NCBI RefSeq assembly: GCF_020026305.1
Contig: NZ_CP075691.1
Location: 1,178,001 to 1,242,000, forward strand
Direction: 5' to 3'
Source: Streptomyces sp. 135
GTDB taxonomy: Bacteria > Actinomycetota > Actinomycetes > Streptomycetales > Streptomycetaceae
DNA: 64,000 bases
Shown here piece after piece: positions 1-8,183 of the stretch (position 1 is the stretch's first letter; each line of letters begins with the position of its first letter). The position numbers were made by a program, and so were the translations under genes. The notes under the pieces are model-generated. The model was not told the DNA's origin, did not search any database, and saw nothing but the letters and a program-made list of their open reading frames with translations.

Positions 1-663
1 GTCGTCCGCCGTGCCGTCCGCGATGACCCGGCCGTGGTCCACCAGGGAGATGCGGTCGGCCAGTTGATCGGCCTCTTCCAGGTACTGCGTGGTCAGGAGC
101 ACCGTCGTACCGCCGCCGACGAGGGAGCGCACCGCTTCCCACACCTCGGCGCGGCCGCGTGGATCCAGGCCTGTCGTCGGCTCGTCCAGGAAAAGCACCT
201 CCGGTTCCGTGATGAGCGACGCCGCGAGGTCGAGGCGGCGCCGCATGCCGCCGCTGTACCGCTTGACGGCCTTGCGGCCCGTGCCGGCGAGGCCGAAGCG
301 GGCCAGGAGTTCATCGGCCCGCGCCCGCGCCCGCCGGGCGCCGAGGTGGTGCAGGCGGCCGAACATCTCCAGGTTCTGCCGGCCGCCGAGCTCCTCGTCG
401 ACCGCCGCGTGCTGGCCGAGCAGGCCGATCCTGCGGCGCACCTCGTCGGCGTGGCGCCGCGCGTCGCATCCGGCGATCTCCACGTGACCCTCGTCCGCCC
501 GGAGCAGCGTCGCCATGATGCGTACCGCGGTCGTCTTGCCCGCGCCGTTCGGCCCGAGCACGCCGTGCACCGTCCCGCGCGCGGCCACCAGATCGAGCCC
601 GTCGAGGGCCGCTCTGTCTCCGTACCGCTTCCGCACGCCCGCGAGGACGATCGCGTTCTCCAT
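1..663 (-). CDS. Drug-type ABC transporter ATP-binding protein (DrrA-like), 3' end outside window
   Basis: The 221 visible residues form the nucleotide-binding domain of an ABC exporter. The Walker A motif GPNGAGKT lies at residues 37-44, the signature YSGGMRRR near residue 140, and Walker B FLDEPTTGLD near residue 160. DrrA-family ATPases are about 300-330 residues and energise a separate DrrB-type membrane subunit, so about 90 C-terminal residues and probably the permease gene lie to the left of the window. The start is the ATG at 663, which places the conserved N-terminal strand correctly. Two palindromic sites lie about 40 and 90 bp upstream, so repression by a small dimeric regulator is likely. 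The exported substrate cannot be inferred. Confidence 0.9.
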   Translation of the reverse strand, partial: MENAIVLAGVRKRYGDRAALDGLDLVAARGTVHGVLGPNGAGKTTAVRIMATLLRADEGHVEIAGCDARRHADEVRRRIGLLGQHAAVDEELGGRQNLEMFGRLHHLGARRARARADELLARFGLAGTGRKAVKRYSGGMRRRLDLAASLITEPEVLFLDEPTTGLDPRGRAEVWEAVRSLVGGGTTVLLTTQYLEEADQLADRISLVDHGRVIADGTADD

Positions 664-703
664 CCGACTCCCTCCACACACACCCACAGCCGTGTCACAC
701 CCT

Positions 704-766
704 CTAGTCAAGCTTGACTAGGTGGAGGACGGTAACCCGGGGAATCCAATTAGTCAAACTTGATCA
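704..766. promoter_or_regulatory. Operator pair upstream of the ABC transporter gene
   Basis: CTAGTCAAGCTTGACTAG at 704-721 is a perfect 18-bp palindrome. A degenerate second copy, TAGTCAAACTTGATCA, lies at 751-766, about 46 bp downstream (centre to centre). TTGACT within the palindrome could also act as a -35 element for the leftward gene. Drug-type ABC genes are commonly repressed by PadR, MarR or TetR proteins that bind such sites, but the regulator gene is not in the window. Confidence 0.7.
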
Positions 767-798
767 CCTGCTGGCAGCGGAGTGCCCGCAGCCGCGAA

Positions 799-897
799 CT
801 CGGCTTCCACGGAAGCCACTTGCCCGAGGAGCACGGCGGACAGGACCTGACCTACGTCCTGGACGACTGCCACGTCCCGGCCGCCGACCTGCTGGGT
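799..897 (+). pseudogene. Acyl-CoA dehydrogenase remnant (two fused fragments)
   Basis: This frame reads ELGFHGSHLPEEHGGQ, the N-terminal signature of acyl-CoA dehydrogenases, followed at once by DDCHVPAADLLG, a segment that normally lies more than 100 residues further on. The rest of the enzyme is absent. It is best explained as the relic of a gene that lost most of its sequence by internal deletion. There is no sign that it is expressed. Confidence 0.65.
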
Positions 898-900
898 TCG

Positions 901-1308
901 CTACGGGTGCAGCGCCGCCCACGTGTTGGGGCCGACGAAGCCGTCGGCGGTCAGGCCGACGCTCTGCTGGAAGTTCTTGACCGCGGCCAGGGTGGCGTCG
1001 CCGAAGATCTTGTCGATGGCGACGTTCTTGTAGCCGTACACCTTGTTCAGGATGCACTGGAGGTGACCGACGGCGTCGTTCGCGTGGCCCTTGCCGAGTT
1101 CGGGGTGGGTGCCGGTGTACGGGCAGTGGCGCCACTCGCCGTTGGTGGCCTGCTTGGTCCCTATGTCGCGGGCGGCGGCCGTGCCGCTGTCCTTCGCGGA
1201 CGGGCCGGCCCCGGCGAGCGCCACGGCGGGCCCGGTCAGCAGCGCACAACCGAGCAGTGTGGCGGCGAGCGTACGGACACGGATACGTCGGCTGGATCGT
1301 GAAGTCAC
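901..1308 (-). CDS. Secreted peptidoglycan-binding domain protein
   Basis: The 135-residue protein has an N-terminal signal peptide: a basic stretch, then a hydrophobic run ending near AVALAGAG at about residue 30. A single peptidoglycan_binding_1 domain occupies about residues 70-133, with the typical sequences LQCILNKVYGYKN, DKIFGDATLAAVKNFQ and GLTADGFVGPNTWAAL. It should be exported and bind cell-wall peptidoglycan. No catalytic domain is present. The GTG start at 1308 was chosen because GAGAAGG lies 6 nt upstream. It is the last of three adjacent leftward genes for small secreted proteins (901-2406). Confidence 0.85.
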   Translation of the reverse strand: MTSRSSRRIRVRTLAATLLGCALLTGPAVALAGAGPSAKDSGTAAARDIGTKQATNGEWRHCPYTGTHPELGKGHANDAVGHLQCILNKVYGYKNVAIDKIFGDATLAAVKNFQQSVGLTADGFVGPNTWAALHP

Positions 1309-1376
1309 GGTGAACCTTCTCCCGAGCGGTGGTGGGACGTACGTGAACGTGCGTACGTGGAAAGGAGCGGGGCTGA

Positions 1377-1850
1377 TCAGAACCAGGGGCAGCGGGGCAG
1401 CCCGGGGTAGGGGTGCTTCTGGGTCTGCACGACCTTGGCCGGCACCATGCCCCAGCCCTTGATGCCGGGCAGGCTCACGACTTCGTCGCTCTGCGTGTAG
1501 TACCAGATCTTGTTCCCGTCGGGCGCGGCGTCGCCCTCGGTCCAGCACACGAACCAGCTCGGTGAGAACTTGAGGCGGCCGGTGACCGGCGCGTTGAACG
1601 CGGGGCGGCCGAAGGCGTCGGAGGCGAGGTTGTCGCAGTACAGGTCCAGGCTGAAGTAGTTCCCCAGCGTGTCCTTGTGCGGCTGGTTCTGCCGCAGCGA
1701 GCAGGTGGCCGCCGCGTCGGCCGAACCGGCGCGGGGCGCGGAGGGGCTCGCCTGGGCGGCGGCCGGGGCGAGCGCCGCGGTCAGGGCCAGGCTGAGCGCG
1801 GCGCCCGCGAGGGCCGCGCGTCGCTTTCCGTGGGGCGTGGTGGGGCGCAT
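1377..1850 (-). CDS. Small secreted four-cysteine protein, paralogue A (unknown function)
   Basis: The 157-residue protein starts at ATG 1850 with GGAG upstream. It has a signal peptide (residues 1-35, ending around AAQAS) and a mature part of about 120 residues. Four cysteines sit in CSLRQ, LYCDN, FVCW and PRCPW, and all four are matched in the neighbouring protein, which suggests two conserved disulfides. The shared core is FSPSWFVCW, then IWYYTQ.D.V, KGWG..PA and HP.PGL..C.W. The WYYTQ...GWG..PA pattern resembles a bacterial SH3-like domain, but that is inference. No known family could be assigned. Confidence 0.8.
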   Translation of the reverse strand: MRPTTPHGKRRAALAGAALSLALTAALAPAAAQASPSAPRAGSADAAATCSLRQNQPHKDTLGNYFSLDLYCDNLASDAFGRPAFNAPVTGRLKFSPSWFVCWTEGDAAPDGNKIWYYTQSDEVVSLPGIKGWGMVPAKVVQTQKHPYPGLPRCPWF

Positions 1851-1893
1851 GCTCGCAACTCCAGGGGTCCGGAGGGTCGGCGGTGTCAGTCGC

Positions 1894-2406
1894 TCATGAC
1901 CAGGTGCACTGCTTGAGGCCCGGTACCGGGTGCGTGGCGGCGGAGAGTTCGGCGGCCGGGAGATAGCCCCAGCCCTTGGCCGTCCTGCTGCCGGAGACCG
2001 TGTCGCCCTGCGTGTAGTACCAGATGTCCCCGCCCTGGTACGGGCTGCCGCGCTTCCAGCAGACGAACCAGCTGGGCGAGAAGTCGATCTGGCCGTTCAC
2101 CATGCTGTCGGTGGTCGACTGCACCCGGATCGAGCCGGTGTTGTGCGAGCAGACCACGTCCCCGAGGAAGTGCATGCCGGTCCAGTCGGTGTGCCGGGCG
2201 TCGGCCCGCGTCTGGCAGGCCGCCGCGGTGGCCTGCGCGGACGCGGTGGCCTGCGAGGCCGGGGAGGCGGTCATGGCGGCGGCGCAGACGAGGGCGCCGG
2301 CGAAGGCCGCCCGCTTCCCGTGCCGGTGCCCGCTCGTGTGCCTGCTCTTGGGCGTGTCCCCGCTGCCGTTGCCGTTCCGAGCGCGTGCGAGTTTCCTGAC
2401 GGCCAT
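1894..2406 (-). CDS. Small secreted four-cysteine protein, paralogue B (unknown function)
   Basis: The 170-residue protein starts at ATG 2406, with GGGGGA about 7 nt upstream. A long basic N-terminus (about 30 residues) precedes the hydrophobic signal core. The mature part aligns throughout with the protein at 1377-1850: FSPSWFVCW and IWYYTQ are identical, the four cysteines match, and both end in PGL..C.W. This is a tandem duplication whose copies have since diverged outside the core. Next to the peptidoglycan-binding protein it suggests an envelope or extracellular role. A 260-bp gap separates it from the divergent AraC-type regulator. Confidence 0.8.
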   Translation of the reverse strand: MAVRKLARARNGNGSGDTPKSRHTSGHRHGKRAAFAGALVCAAAMTASPASQATASAQATAAACQTRADARHTDWTGMHFLGDVVCSHNTGSIRVQSTTDSMVNGQIDFSPSWFVCWKRGSPYQGGDIWYYTQGDTVSGSRTAKGWGYLPAAELSAATHPVPGLKQCTWS

Positions 2407-2666
2407 GTCTGCTGTCCCCCAGCGGCTTGGATCCGTGTCGTTCGCTTGCTTCCGGCTGTCAGGTCGCGCGGCCCCGGGCCGTTCACCCGGCTCCGGGTGG
2501 CTCGATCGGCTCCCTGCGGCTCCGATCGTGCCGAGCGGCGCTGACATGACTCTGACGTCGTCCGGCCGCCCGTGCCATCGTGGGAGAGCGGCTGGTCCGG
2601 ACCAGCCTCCCGGTCGTGAGGACGGCGGCCGTGGCGGACGGCGCGTCGGGATGAGGAGCGTAACGC

Positions 2667-3617
2667 ATGCGCGGCACAACGGTCTTGCCCGGCAAGGGGA
2701 ACAACGGGGAGCCCGCCGGGGAGGGCATGCCCATGCACCGCCTGGAGGTGCCGATGCCCAACGCGCTGCCCTTCGCCATCGGCACGTTCGACACCATCGG
2801 GCCGATGTCGCGCGCGCCCTTCCCGCACCGGCACACCTTCCACGAGATCGTCCACGTCACCGGCGGCACCGGCAGACACGTCGTCGACCTGACGGGCTTC
2901 GCGCTGCGGCCGCCCAACCTGGGCTTCATCGCTCCCGGCCAGGTCCACCAATGGCAGGACGTCACCGGCCTGGAAGGCCGCGTCATCCTCTTCACCGACG
3001 ATTTCCTCCTGGACCACCCCGCCGACCGGGAGGTCCTGCGGGCGCTGACGCGCCGCTCGTGGCTCGATCTGTCCGGCGAGGCCGCGGAGTGGACCGCGCG
3101 TCTCGTCGACGAGCTGGACGGCGAGTACCGCACGGGGGCGGAGGGTTTCCAGAGCGTGCTGCGGGCCCTGCTGCACGTCCTGGTGGTGCGGGCCGCGCGG
3201 CTGCCCGGGCGCCGGCCGGCGGCCGCACCACCCCGGTCACGGCCCGGCTCGGTGGCGGAGGAGTTCGTGACGCTGCTCGCCACCCCGGAGGGCACCCCGC
3301 CGTCGGTGCGGACCTGCGCGGAGCACCTGGGCGTCTCGGTCAGCTACCTCAGCGAGGCGGTGAAGGCGTCCACCGGCCGCACGCCCGGCGAGCTGATCCG
3401 GCAGGCCCGCGTGCATGAGGCCAAACGGCTCCTGCTGCGTACGGAGTTGTCTGTGCGTCAGATAGCGGGGCGGGTCGGGTTCGGGGACCCGGCGTACTTC
3501 TGCCGCTTCTTCCGCCGGGAGACCGGGGCGAGCCCCGGGGACTTCCGCCGTGGCGGTGGCGATATTCACCACGACCACCGGCTCCCGTCCATCGCCCGGC
3601 ACCGCTCCCCCGCATAA
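2667..3617 (+). CDS. AraC family transcriptional regulator with N-terminal cupin
   Basis: The 316-residue protein has an AraC ligand-binding cupin at about residues 40-115 (FPHRHTFHEIVHVTGGTG, APGQVHQWQ). The double helix-turn-helix domain covers about residues 205-300, including AEHLGVSVSYLSEAVKAS and VGFGDPAYFCRFFRRETG. It should bind DNA as a small-molecule-responsive activator. ATG 2667 has GAGGAG 8 nt upstream; ATG 2730 is a possible later start. Its position between the secreted-protein genes (divergent) and the dioxygenase gene (same strand, 44 bp downstream) makes the dioxygenase the most likely target, which is inference. Confidence 0.9.
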   Translation: MRGTTVLPGKGNNGEPAGEGMPMHRLEVPMPNALPFAIGTFDTIGPMSRAPFPHRHTFHEIVHVTGGTGRHVVDLTGFALRPPNLGFIAPGQVHQWQDVTGLEGRVILFTDDFLLDHPADREVLRALTRRSWLDLSGEAAEWTARLVDELDGEYRTGAEGFQSVLRALLHVLVVRAARLPGRRPAAAPPRSRPGSVAEEFVTLLATPEGTPPSVRTCAEHLGVSVSYLSEAVKASTGRTPGELIRQARVHEAKRLLLRTELSVRQIAGRVGFGDPAYFCRFFRRETGASPGDFRRGGGDIHHDHRLPSIARHRSPA

Positions 3618-3661
3618 CTTCATAGCCGATCCGGAACCCACCCCACCCTTCAGGAGCAGCG

Positions 3662-4348
3662 ATGGACGACGAGATCGGCACGGGCGACAGTGGCGGCACC
3701 GGGGACGGCGGTCCCGCGCGGCCGCGCGGAAAGGGGCCCAGCCGCAAGACCGTCCTGAGGGCCGCCGCCGCGGTCGGCATGGCCGTCCCGGTGAGCCTCA
3801 TGGGCGTTCCCGCGCTGGCCCGTACCGCCGGTGAGCGGGGCGAGGCGCCGACGGTGACCCCGTCCTGCGACGACGGCGACGACCCGACGCCGCCGCAGAT
3901 GGAAGGGCCGTACTTCAAGCCGAACTCCCCGCGCCGCACCTCGCTGATCCAGGCGGGCACGCCGGGGACGCGGCTCACCGTCACCGGGTACGTCTTCGGG
4001 CGCGCCTGCCGCCCGATACCGCAGGTCCTGCTGGACTTCTGGCAGGCCGACGCCTACGGGACCTATGACAACGTGGGGTTCCGTTTCCGTGGGCACCAGT
4101 TCACGGACGCGTCCGGCGCCTTCCGGCTCACCACGGTCGTGCCGGGCCTCTACCCCGGGCGCACCCGCCATCTGCACGTCAAGGTGCAGGCCCCGGGGCG
4201 GCCGGTGCTCACCACGCAGTTGTACTTCCCCGGCGAGCCGCGCAACAACACGGACCCCATCTTCGACGCCCGGCTGCTCATGAACGTACGTACCGTCGGG
4301 AACGCGAAGGAGGCCGACTTCGACTTCGTCCTGAACGTGCCCCAGTAA
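3662..4348 (+). CDS. Tat-exported intradiol ring-cleavage dioxygenase
   Basis: The 228-residue protein is related to catechol and protocatechuate intradiol dioxygenases, non-haem Fe(III) enzymes that split aromatic diols between the hydroxyls. Expected iron ligands are visible: Tyr in EGPYF (about residue 83), Tyr in PGLYPGRTRHLH, and the two His of RHLH. The N-terminus is an export signal of the type seen in secreted Streptomyces dioxygenases (SRKTVLRAAAAVGMAV, residues 27-42, lacking a strict twin arginine). A secreted enzyme suggests extracellular attack on plant or lignin-derived catechols. The gene follows the AraC-type regulator. The natural substrate is not evident. Confidence 0.88.
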   Translation: MDDEIGTGDSGGTGDGGPARPRGKGPSRKTVLRAAAAVGMAVPVSLMGVPALARTAGERGEAPTVTPSCDDGDDPTPPQMEGPYFKPNSPRRTSLIQAGTPGTRLTVTGYVFGRACRPIPQVLLDFWQADAYGTYDNVGFRFRGHQFTDASGAFRLTTVVPGLYPGRTRHLHVKVQAPGRPVLTTQLYFPGEPRNNTDPIFDARLLMNVRTVGNAKEADFDFVLNVPQ

Positions 4349-4503
4349 CGCGCGGGGCCGCCCCCGTACAACCTTCCCGCACGGTCGCAGGTCACATGAC
4401 CGGCCGGGTGTGAACCAGCGGATGACTCGCAGTGAACAGCGGGGAACCACACGTGGTCTCACCTCCCGAGCCGCTCAACTGAACCTTGACCAAGGGAAGT
4501 CGT

Positions 4504-6015
4504 ATGTCGCGCGTCCGTCGCACCGCTCGTCTCACCATGCCCGTGATCGCCGCCTCCTTGCTGGTGGGCGGCGGCCTTACCGCCCTCACCCTCGGGCAGG
4601 GCACCGCCCGTGCCGCCGCTCCCGCCGCCGATGCCGGGCGCGCGGGGGCCGCGGCGAAGGCGACGGACGACTTCAACGGCGACGGGTACGGCGACCTGGT
4701 CGTCGGCGCCCCGGGCGGTACGGTCTCCGGCCAGGCCAAGGCCGGGTACGTGGTGGTGACGTACGGGGCGAAGGACGGCCTCGACCCGGCCCGCAAGAAG
4801 GTCATCAGCCGCTCCACGAGCGGGGTGCCCGGCGCGGCCACCGCCAAGCAGGAGTTCGGGAGGTCGTTCACCAAGGGCGACCTGGACCACGACGGCTACA
4901 CCGACCTGGTCATCGGTGTCGCCAGCAGGAGCTCCGCCGCGGGCGCGGTGGTCCTGTGGGGCTCCGCATCCGGCCTGACCGGCGGCACGAAGATCGCCAC
5001 CCACGGGTTCGCCCCGCAGGCCGGTGACTTCGACGGCGACGGCACCACCGACCTCGCCCTGTTCTCCGGGGCGGGTTACTACGGGGACGACCCGGTCGGC
5101 CAGCAGGCCCGCCTCTGGAAGGGCCCCATCGCGCGGACGGGCACGCCGGCCGAGACCCTCAACTTCATGGACAAGTCGCAGTGGTGGGACTACGACAGCG
5201 AGCAGCGCCCCGACCCGACCTGCGCCGACCGGGACTGCATCGACGGCCCCGGCTCCGTGCAGGGCCCGGTCGTCCCCAAGGCCGTCGGTGACATCAACGG
5301 CGACGGCCGCGCCGACATCGCCATGAACGACTACTACGGTGACGGCGAGTGGGACAACAGCATCCTGTACGGCACCCCGACCGGCTTCAAGCGCGGCCGG
5401 GCGACGGGCTCGGCCGGTGAACTGGGCATCGGTGACATCAACGGCGACCGCTACGACGACCTGGTGATCGGCGACGACGAATACGAGCCGGGGGTCGTGG
5501 TCGCCTTCGGCTCGGCCGACGGCCTCACGGCGCGGACGCAGGGGTTCGACCAGGGCCTGCCGGGCGTGCCCGGCGCGGAGGAGGACGGGGACGCCTTCGG
5601 CCACGCGATCGCCGTCGGCGATGTGACGGGTGACGGATACGCCGACATCGCGGTCGGTGTCCCCGGCGAGGACGTCGGCACCGTCGCCGACGCGGGCTCG
5701 GTCGTGCTGGTGCGCGGCAGCGCCGGTGGCGTGACCGGCTCCGGGGCCCAGGCCTTCCACCAGAACACGGCGGGCGTGCCCGGCGTCGCCGAGAAGGGCG
5801 ACGGGTTCGGGGCGAAGACCGCGCTGCTCGACGTCACCGGTGACGGCCGCGCCGACCTGGCCGCCGCCTCCGTCCAGGAGAACGTCAAGGCCGGCGCGGT
5901 GTGGTCGCTGCGCGGCACGTCCACGGGCCTGACCGCCACGGACTCCGTCGCCTTCGGGCCCAAGGACGTCGAGGCGCCGAACACCGCGGCGCTCTTCGGC
6001 AGCGCGCTGCGCTGA
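4504..6015 (+). CDS. Secreted FG-GAP/VCBS repeat protein (integrin-alpha-like propeller)
   Basis: The 503-residue protein has a signal peptide (residues 1-36) and at least seven FG-GAP repeats with calcium-binding DxNGDG-type loops: DFNGDGYGDL, DLDHDGYTDL, DFDGDGTTDL, DINGDGRADI, DINGDRYDDL, DVTGDGYADI and DVTGDGRADL. Such repeats build a seven-bladed beta-propeller. No enzyme domain is attached, so the role is probably extracellular binding or scaffolding. ATG 4504 was preferred over upstream codons because AAGGGAAG precedes it. Repeat proteins of this kind are abundant in Streptomyces and mostly uncharacterised. Confidence 0.9.
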   Translation: MSRVRRTARLTMPVIAASLLVGGGLTALTLGQGTARAAAPAADAGRAGAAAKATDDFNGDGYGDLVVGAPGGTVSGQAKAGYVVVTYGAKDGLDPARKKVISRSTSGVPGAATAKQEFGRSFTKGDLDHDGYTDLVIGVASRSSAAGAVVLWGSASGLTGGTKIATHGFAPQAGDFDGDGTTDLALFSGAGYYGDDPVGQQARLWKGPIARTGTPAETLNFMDKSQWWDYDSEQRPDPTCADRDCIDGPGSVQGPVVPKAVGDINGDGRADIAMNDYYGDGEWDNSILYGTPTGFKRGRATGSAGELGIGDINGDRYDDLVIGDDEYEPGVVVAFGSADGLTARTQGFDQGLPGVPGAEEDGDAFGHAIAVGDVTGDGYADIAVGVPGEDVGTVADAGSVVLVRGSAGGVTGSGAQAFHQNTAGVPGVAEKGDGFGAKTALLDVTGDGRADLAAASVQENVKAGAVWSLRGTSTGLTATDSVAFGPKDVEAPNTAALFGSALR

Positions 6016-6039
6016 TCCCCGCGCGGGGACGGTCGGTCA

Positions 6040-6083
6040 CGGCCCGGCCCGAGACCTCCCCTGTGGGTCTCGGACCGGGCCGC
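6040..6083. terminator. Strong hairpin terminator between convergent genes
   Basis: Near-perfect inverted arms (GGCCCGAGACC-like and GGTCTCGGACCGGGCC) enclose a short loop in the 134-bp gap between the FG-GAP gene and the convergent acetyltransferase gene. It can serve both transcripts. Confidence 0.75.
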
Positions 6084-6149
6084 GGTTCTTGTGGGCGGTC
6101 GGCTTCTTGGCGGCGGTCGACTCCTGCGCCGTGGTCGGCTCCTTGGCCG

Positions 6150-7103
6150 TCAGGCCGGGCGGGTCAGCTCCCAGGTGTCGACGGCGAAGTCGAGGGCCAT
6201 GCCGTGCCGCTCGTACAGTGCGAGGGCGCCGCTGCTGTTGTCCGTGTCGACACCGAGGCCGATCCGGTCGCGGCCCAGCGCCGCGTAGTGCCCGAAGGCG
6301 TGGCGCAGGAGGTGGCTGCCGATGCCACGGCCGCGGGCCTCGGTCAGGACGCCTATGTTGCCGATCCAGGCCATCGACGCGCGGTCGTTGTGGGTGCGCA
6401 GCACGGCCGCGTCGCCGATGCCGTCGACGTGGGCGATCCAGATCAGTGACCAGTCGACACGCTCGGCGTCGATGTCGTCGAGCCACTGCGTGTACGTACG
6501 CGGCTGGAAGTCGAAGTGCTCTGCGAAGCACTCCTGGAGCAGCCGGTGGGCGCGCCGCCGGTCCTCTTCTTCCGAGCAGTCCCGCAGCGTCACGCCGTCC
6601 GGCGCCTTCGGCAACTGGTCCGCTGCCGGGTCCAGGTGACGTGCCATCACGTTGTAGCGGCGAACGGGACGCCAACCCCGGTCGCGCAGTGCCGACAGGT
6701 CCATGGTGGGCGTGATGTTGAGGTGCAGGTGCAGCACCGCGCGGTTGGCTCCGTTGGCCGCGGCGCGCTGTGCGGCGCGGTCCTCCATCAAGTCGAAGAG
6801 ATGCAGGGCGCCTTCGGGCCGGCCGGGCAGCACGTAGTGGTCGACGTCGATCCGCTCGCCGCCCGACTCGTCCCACAGCAGGGCGTACCCGATGAGCCGC
6901 TCGCCCTCGAACAGCAGCCAGGAGTCCCGCTCCAGGTCCACTTCGGGGTGCTTCAAGTCGGCCTGCACTTCGGCGAGTTCGGTGTCCGCGCGGCCGATCT
7001 CCAGCAGATCGACCTCATTGAGCAGCGCGCACACCGCCGCCGCGTCACCGAGCGTCGCGGCCCGCACGGTCAGGCCGGTGGGCGGGGTGAGAGACGTGGT
7101 CAT
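6150..7103 (-). CDS. Tandem-domain GNAT acetyltransferase
   Basis: The 317-residue protein has two GNAT folds. The N-terminal half (about residues 10-150) has a degenerate acetyl-CoA site. The C-terminal half (about 165-315) carries a good motif A, LTEARGRGIGSHLLRHAF, followed by VDTDNSSGALALYERHGM. Double-GNAT proteins of this length often modify small amines or aminoglycoside-like compounds, but the substrate is not evident. ATG 7103 gives the usual N-terminus. No clear ribosome-binding site precedes it, and the upstream sequence is degenerate. Confidence 0.88.
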   Translation of the reverse strand: MTTSLTPPTGLTVRAATLGDAAAVCALLNEVDLLEIGRADTELAEVQADLKHPEVDLERDSWLLFEGERLIGYALLWDESGGERIDVDHYVLPGRPEGALHLFDLMEDRAAQRAAANGANRAVLHLHLNITPTMDLSALRDRGWRPVRRYNVMARHLDPAADQLPKAPDGVTLRDCSEEEDRRRAHRLLQECFAEHFDFQPRTYTQWLDDIDAERVDWSLIWIAHVDGIGDAAVLRTHNDRASMAWIGNIGVLTEARGRGIGSHLLRHAFGHYAALGRDRIGLGVDTDNSSGALALYERHGMALDFAVDTWELTRPA

Positions 7104-7766
7104 GGGCCCACTGTCCGACGCGGCGCCCTTCGACCGCAACGGACTTTTTCGCGGCGGCGGCTTGTCGGGGGTGCGGGTCGTGGCGGTCGCCCCTGGGGCG
7201 CGGGGCCCCTCCCGGGCGCGGTGGCGCGGCGCGGACACCGGTGAAGCCGCCGGCGAGGTGGTCGGTGAGGGCAGCCAGGGCCGCCGCGGGCGGCAGACCG
7301 GCGGCCGGGGCCGCGCGGAGGCGGGCGGAGGGCCCTCCCACGTACACGGCGACCCGGACCGCATCGGCACACGCGAAGATAGACGGCGAACCCTCCCACG
7401 TACGCGGTGACGCGGACCGCGTCGGCGTGTTCGTCCACGCCGGGCGCACCGCGCGGCGCCCCTTGGCGTTCGCCCAGCGCCTCGGCGACCTGGACCCGGG
7501 TCCGGTTCGGCGCGGAGGCCTTGATTACGCCGGTGCGGGGCGGGTCGGCCGCGCGCCCGGCGAAGGCTAGTGCCACCCGCCGCCAGCCCTGGCCGGGCGC
7601 GCCGCCCAGCCCCCCCCCTCACGACCGCCGCACTCGCCGCGTCACGCTGCTCGCGGCGATGCGCGGCGCCCACACCGTACGCACCCCGCAGACCACCCCC
7701 GCCGGACAGTCGACCCGCCCTCCGCCGCGCCGGGGCGCACGGAGCCGCCGGGTCCGCCCGGATCCC
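7104..7766. other. Gene-free 660-bp segment with decayed coding remains
   Basis: No intact gene was found. Leftward frames contain two related short readings, ADAVRVTAYVGG and ADAVRVAVYVGG, in different frames, followed by a helical AALTDHLAG stretch. They look like fragments of one broken and locally duplicated gene. The family could not be identified. Confidence 0.4.
7333..7426. repeat. Imperfect 36-bp direct repeat
   Basis: Copies at 7333-7368 and 7391-7426 differ at 4 of 36 positions and are 58 bp apart. Both begin CCCTCCCACGTAC and end TCGGC. They lie inside the decayed segment and probably record a local duplication. Confidence 0.75.
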
Positions 7767-8183
7767 TCAGGCCAGTACCGCCCGCACCGTCTTGCCGCCC
7801 TGCCGCGCGGTCACCACCTCCAGGCGGTGGGCGAGCTGGCGGACCAGGGCCAGGCCCCGGCCGTTCTCCCGTTCGCCGCTCGGCTTGCGCAGGCGCGGGC
7901 GGGCCGGGCTCGTGTCGTACACCTCCACGGTCACCCGGTCACCGGAGACCTCCACGCGCAGGCGGCAGCCGCCTCGCGCGTGCTGGACGGCGTTGGAGAC
8001 CAGCTCGGAGACGACCAGCGCGACGTCGTGCACGCGCTCGGCGGTCACCTGGTTCTTACGACGGTGCGGCCTGGCCAGAAACGCGCAGGTCAGCCTCCGT
8101 GCCCGGCCCGCCGAGGCGGCCTCCTGCGGCAATGCGTACTCGACTCGTGCGGTGGACCTATGGGCGCGCTGCTGCGCACGCAT
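7767..8183 (-). CDS. RsbW-like ATP-binding protein (HATPase_c_2)
   Basis: The 138-residue protein is a single GHKL ATPase domain of the anti-sigma/serine kinase type. The N-box reads VVSELVSNAVQHA (about residues 57-69), and the later glycine-rich box is GRGLALVRQLAHRLEV. Streptomyces has dozens of these stand-alone proteins; known ones bind a partner sigma factor or phosphorylate STAS-domain antagonists. No sigma factor or STAS gene is adjacent, so the partner is unknown. It diverges from the MFS exporter gene across a 299-bp gap that holds a palindrome. Confidence 0.87.
   Translation of the reverse strand: MRAQQRAHRSTARVEYALPQEAASAGRARRLTCAFLARPHRRKNQVTAERVHDVALVVSELVSNAVQHARGGCRLRVEVSGDRVTVEVYDTSPARPRLRKPSGERENGRGLALVRQLAHRLEVVTARQGGKTVRAVLA

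Noticed and set aside
2407-2666. Riboswitch or small RNA in the gap before the AraC-type gene
   Set aside because: No conserved riboswitch core or convincing terminator-linked structure was recognised; the GC-rich stems are ordinary for this genome.
3662-6015. Secondary-metabolite or aromatic degradation cluster
   Set aside because: A single dioxygenase and an FG-GAP protein lack any further pathway genes.
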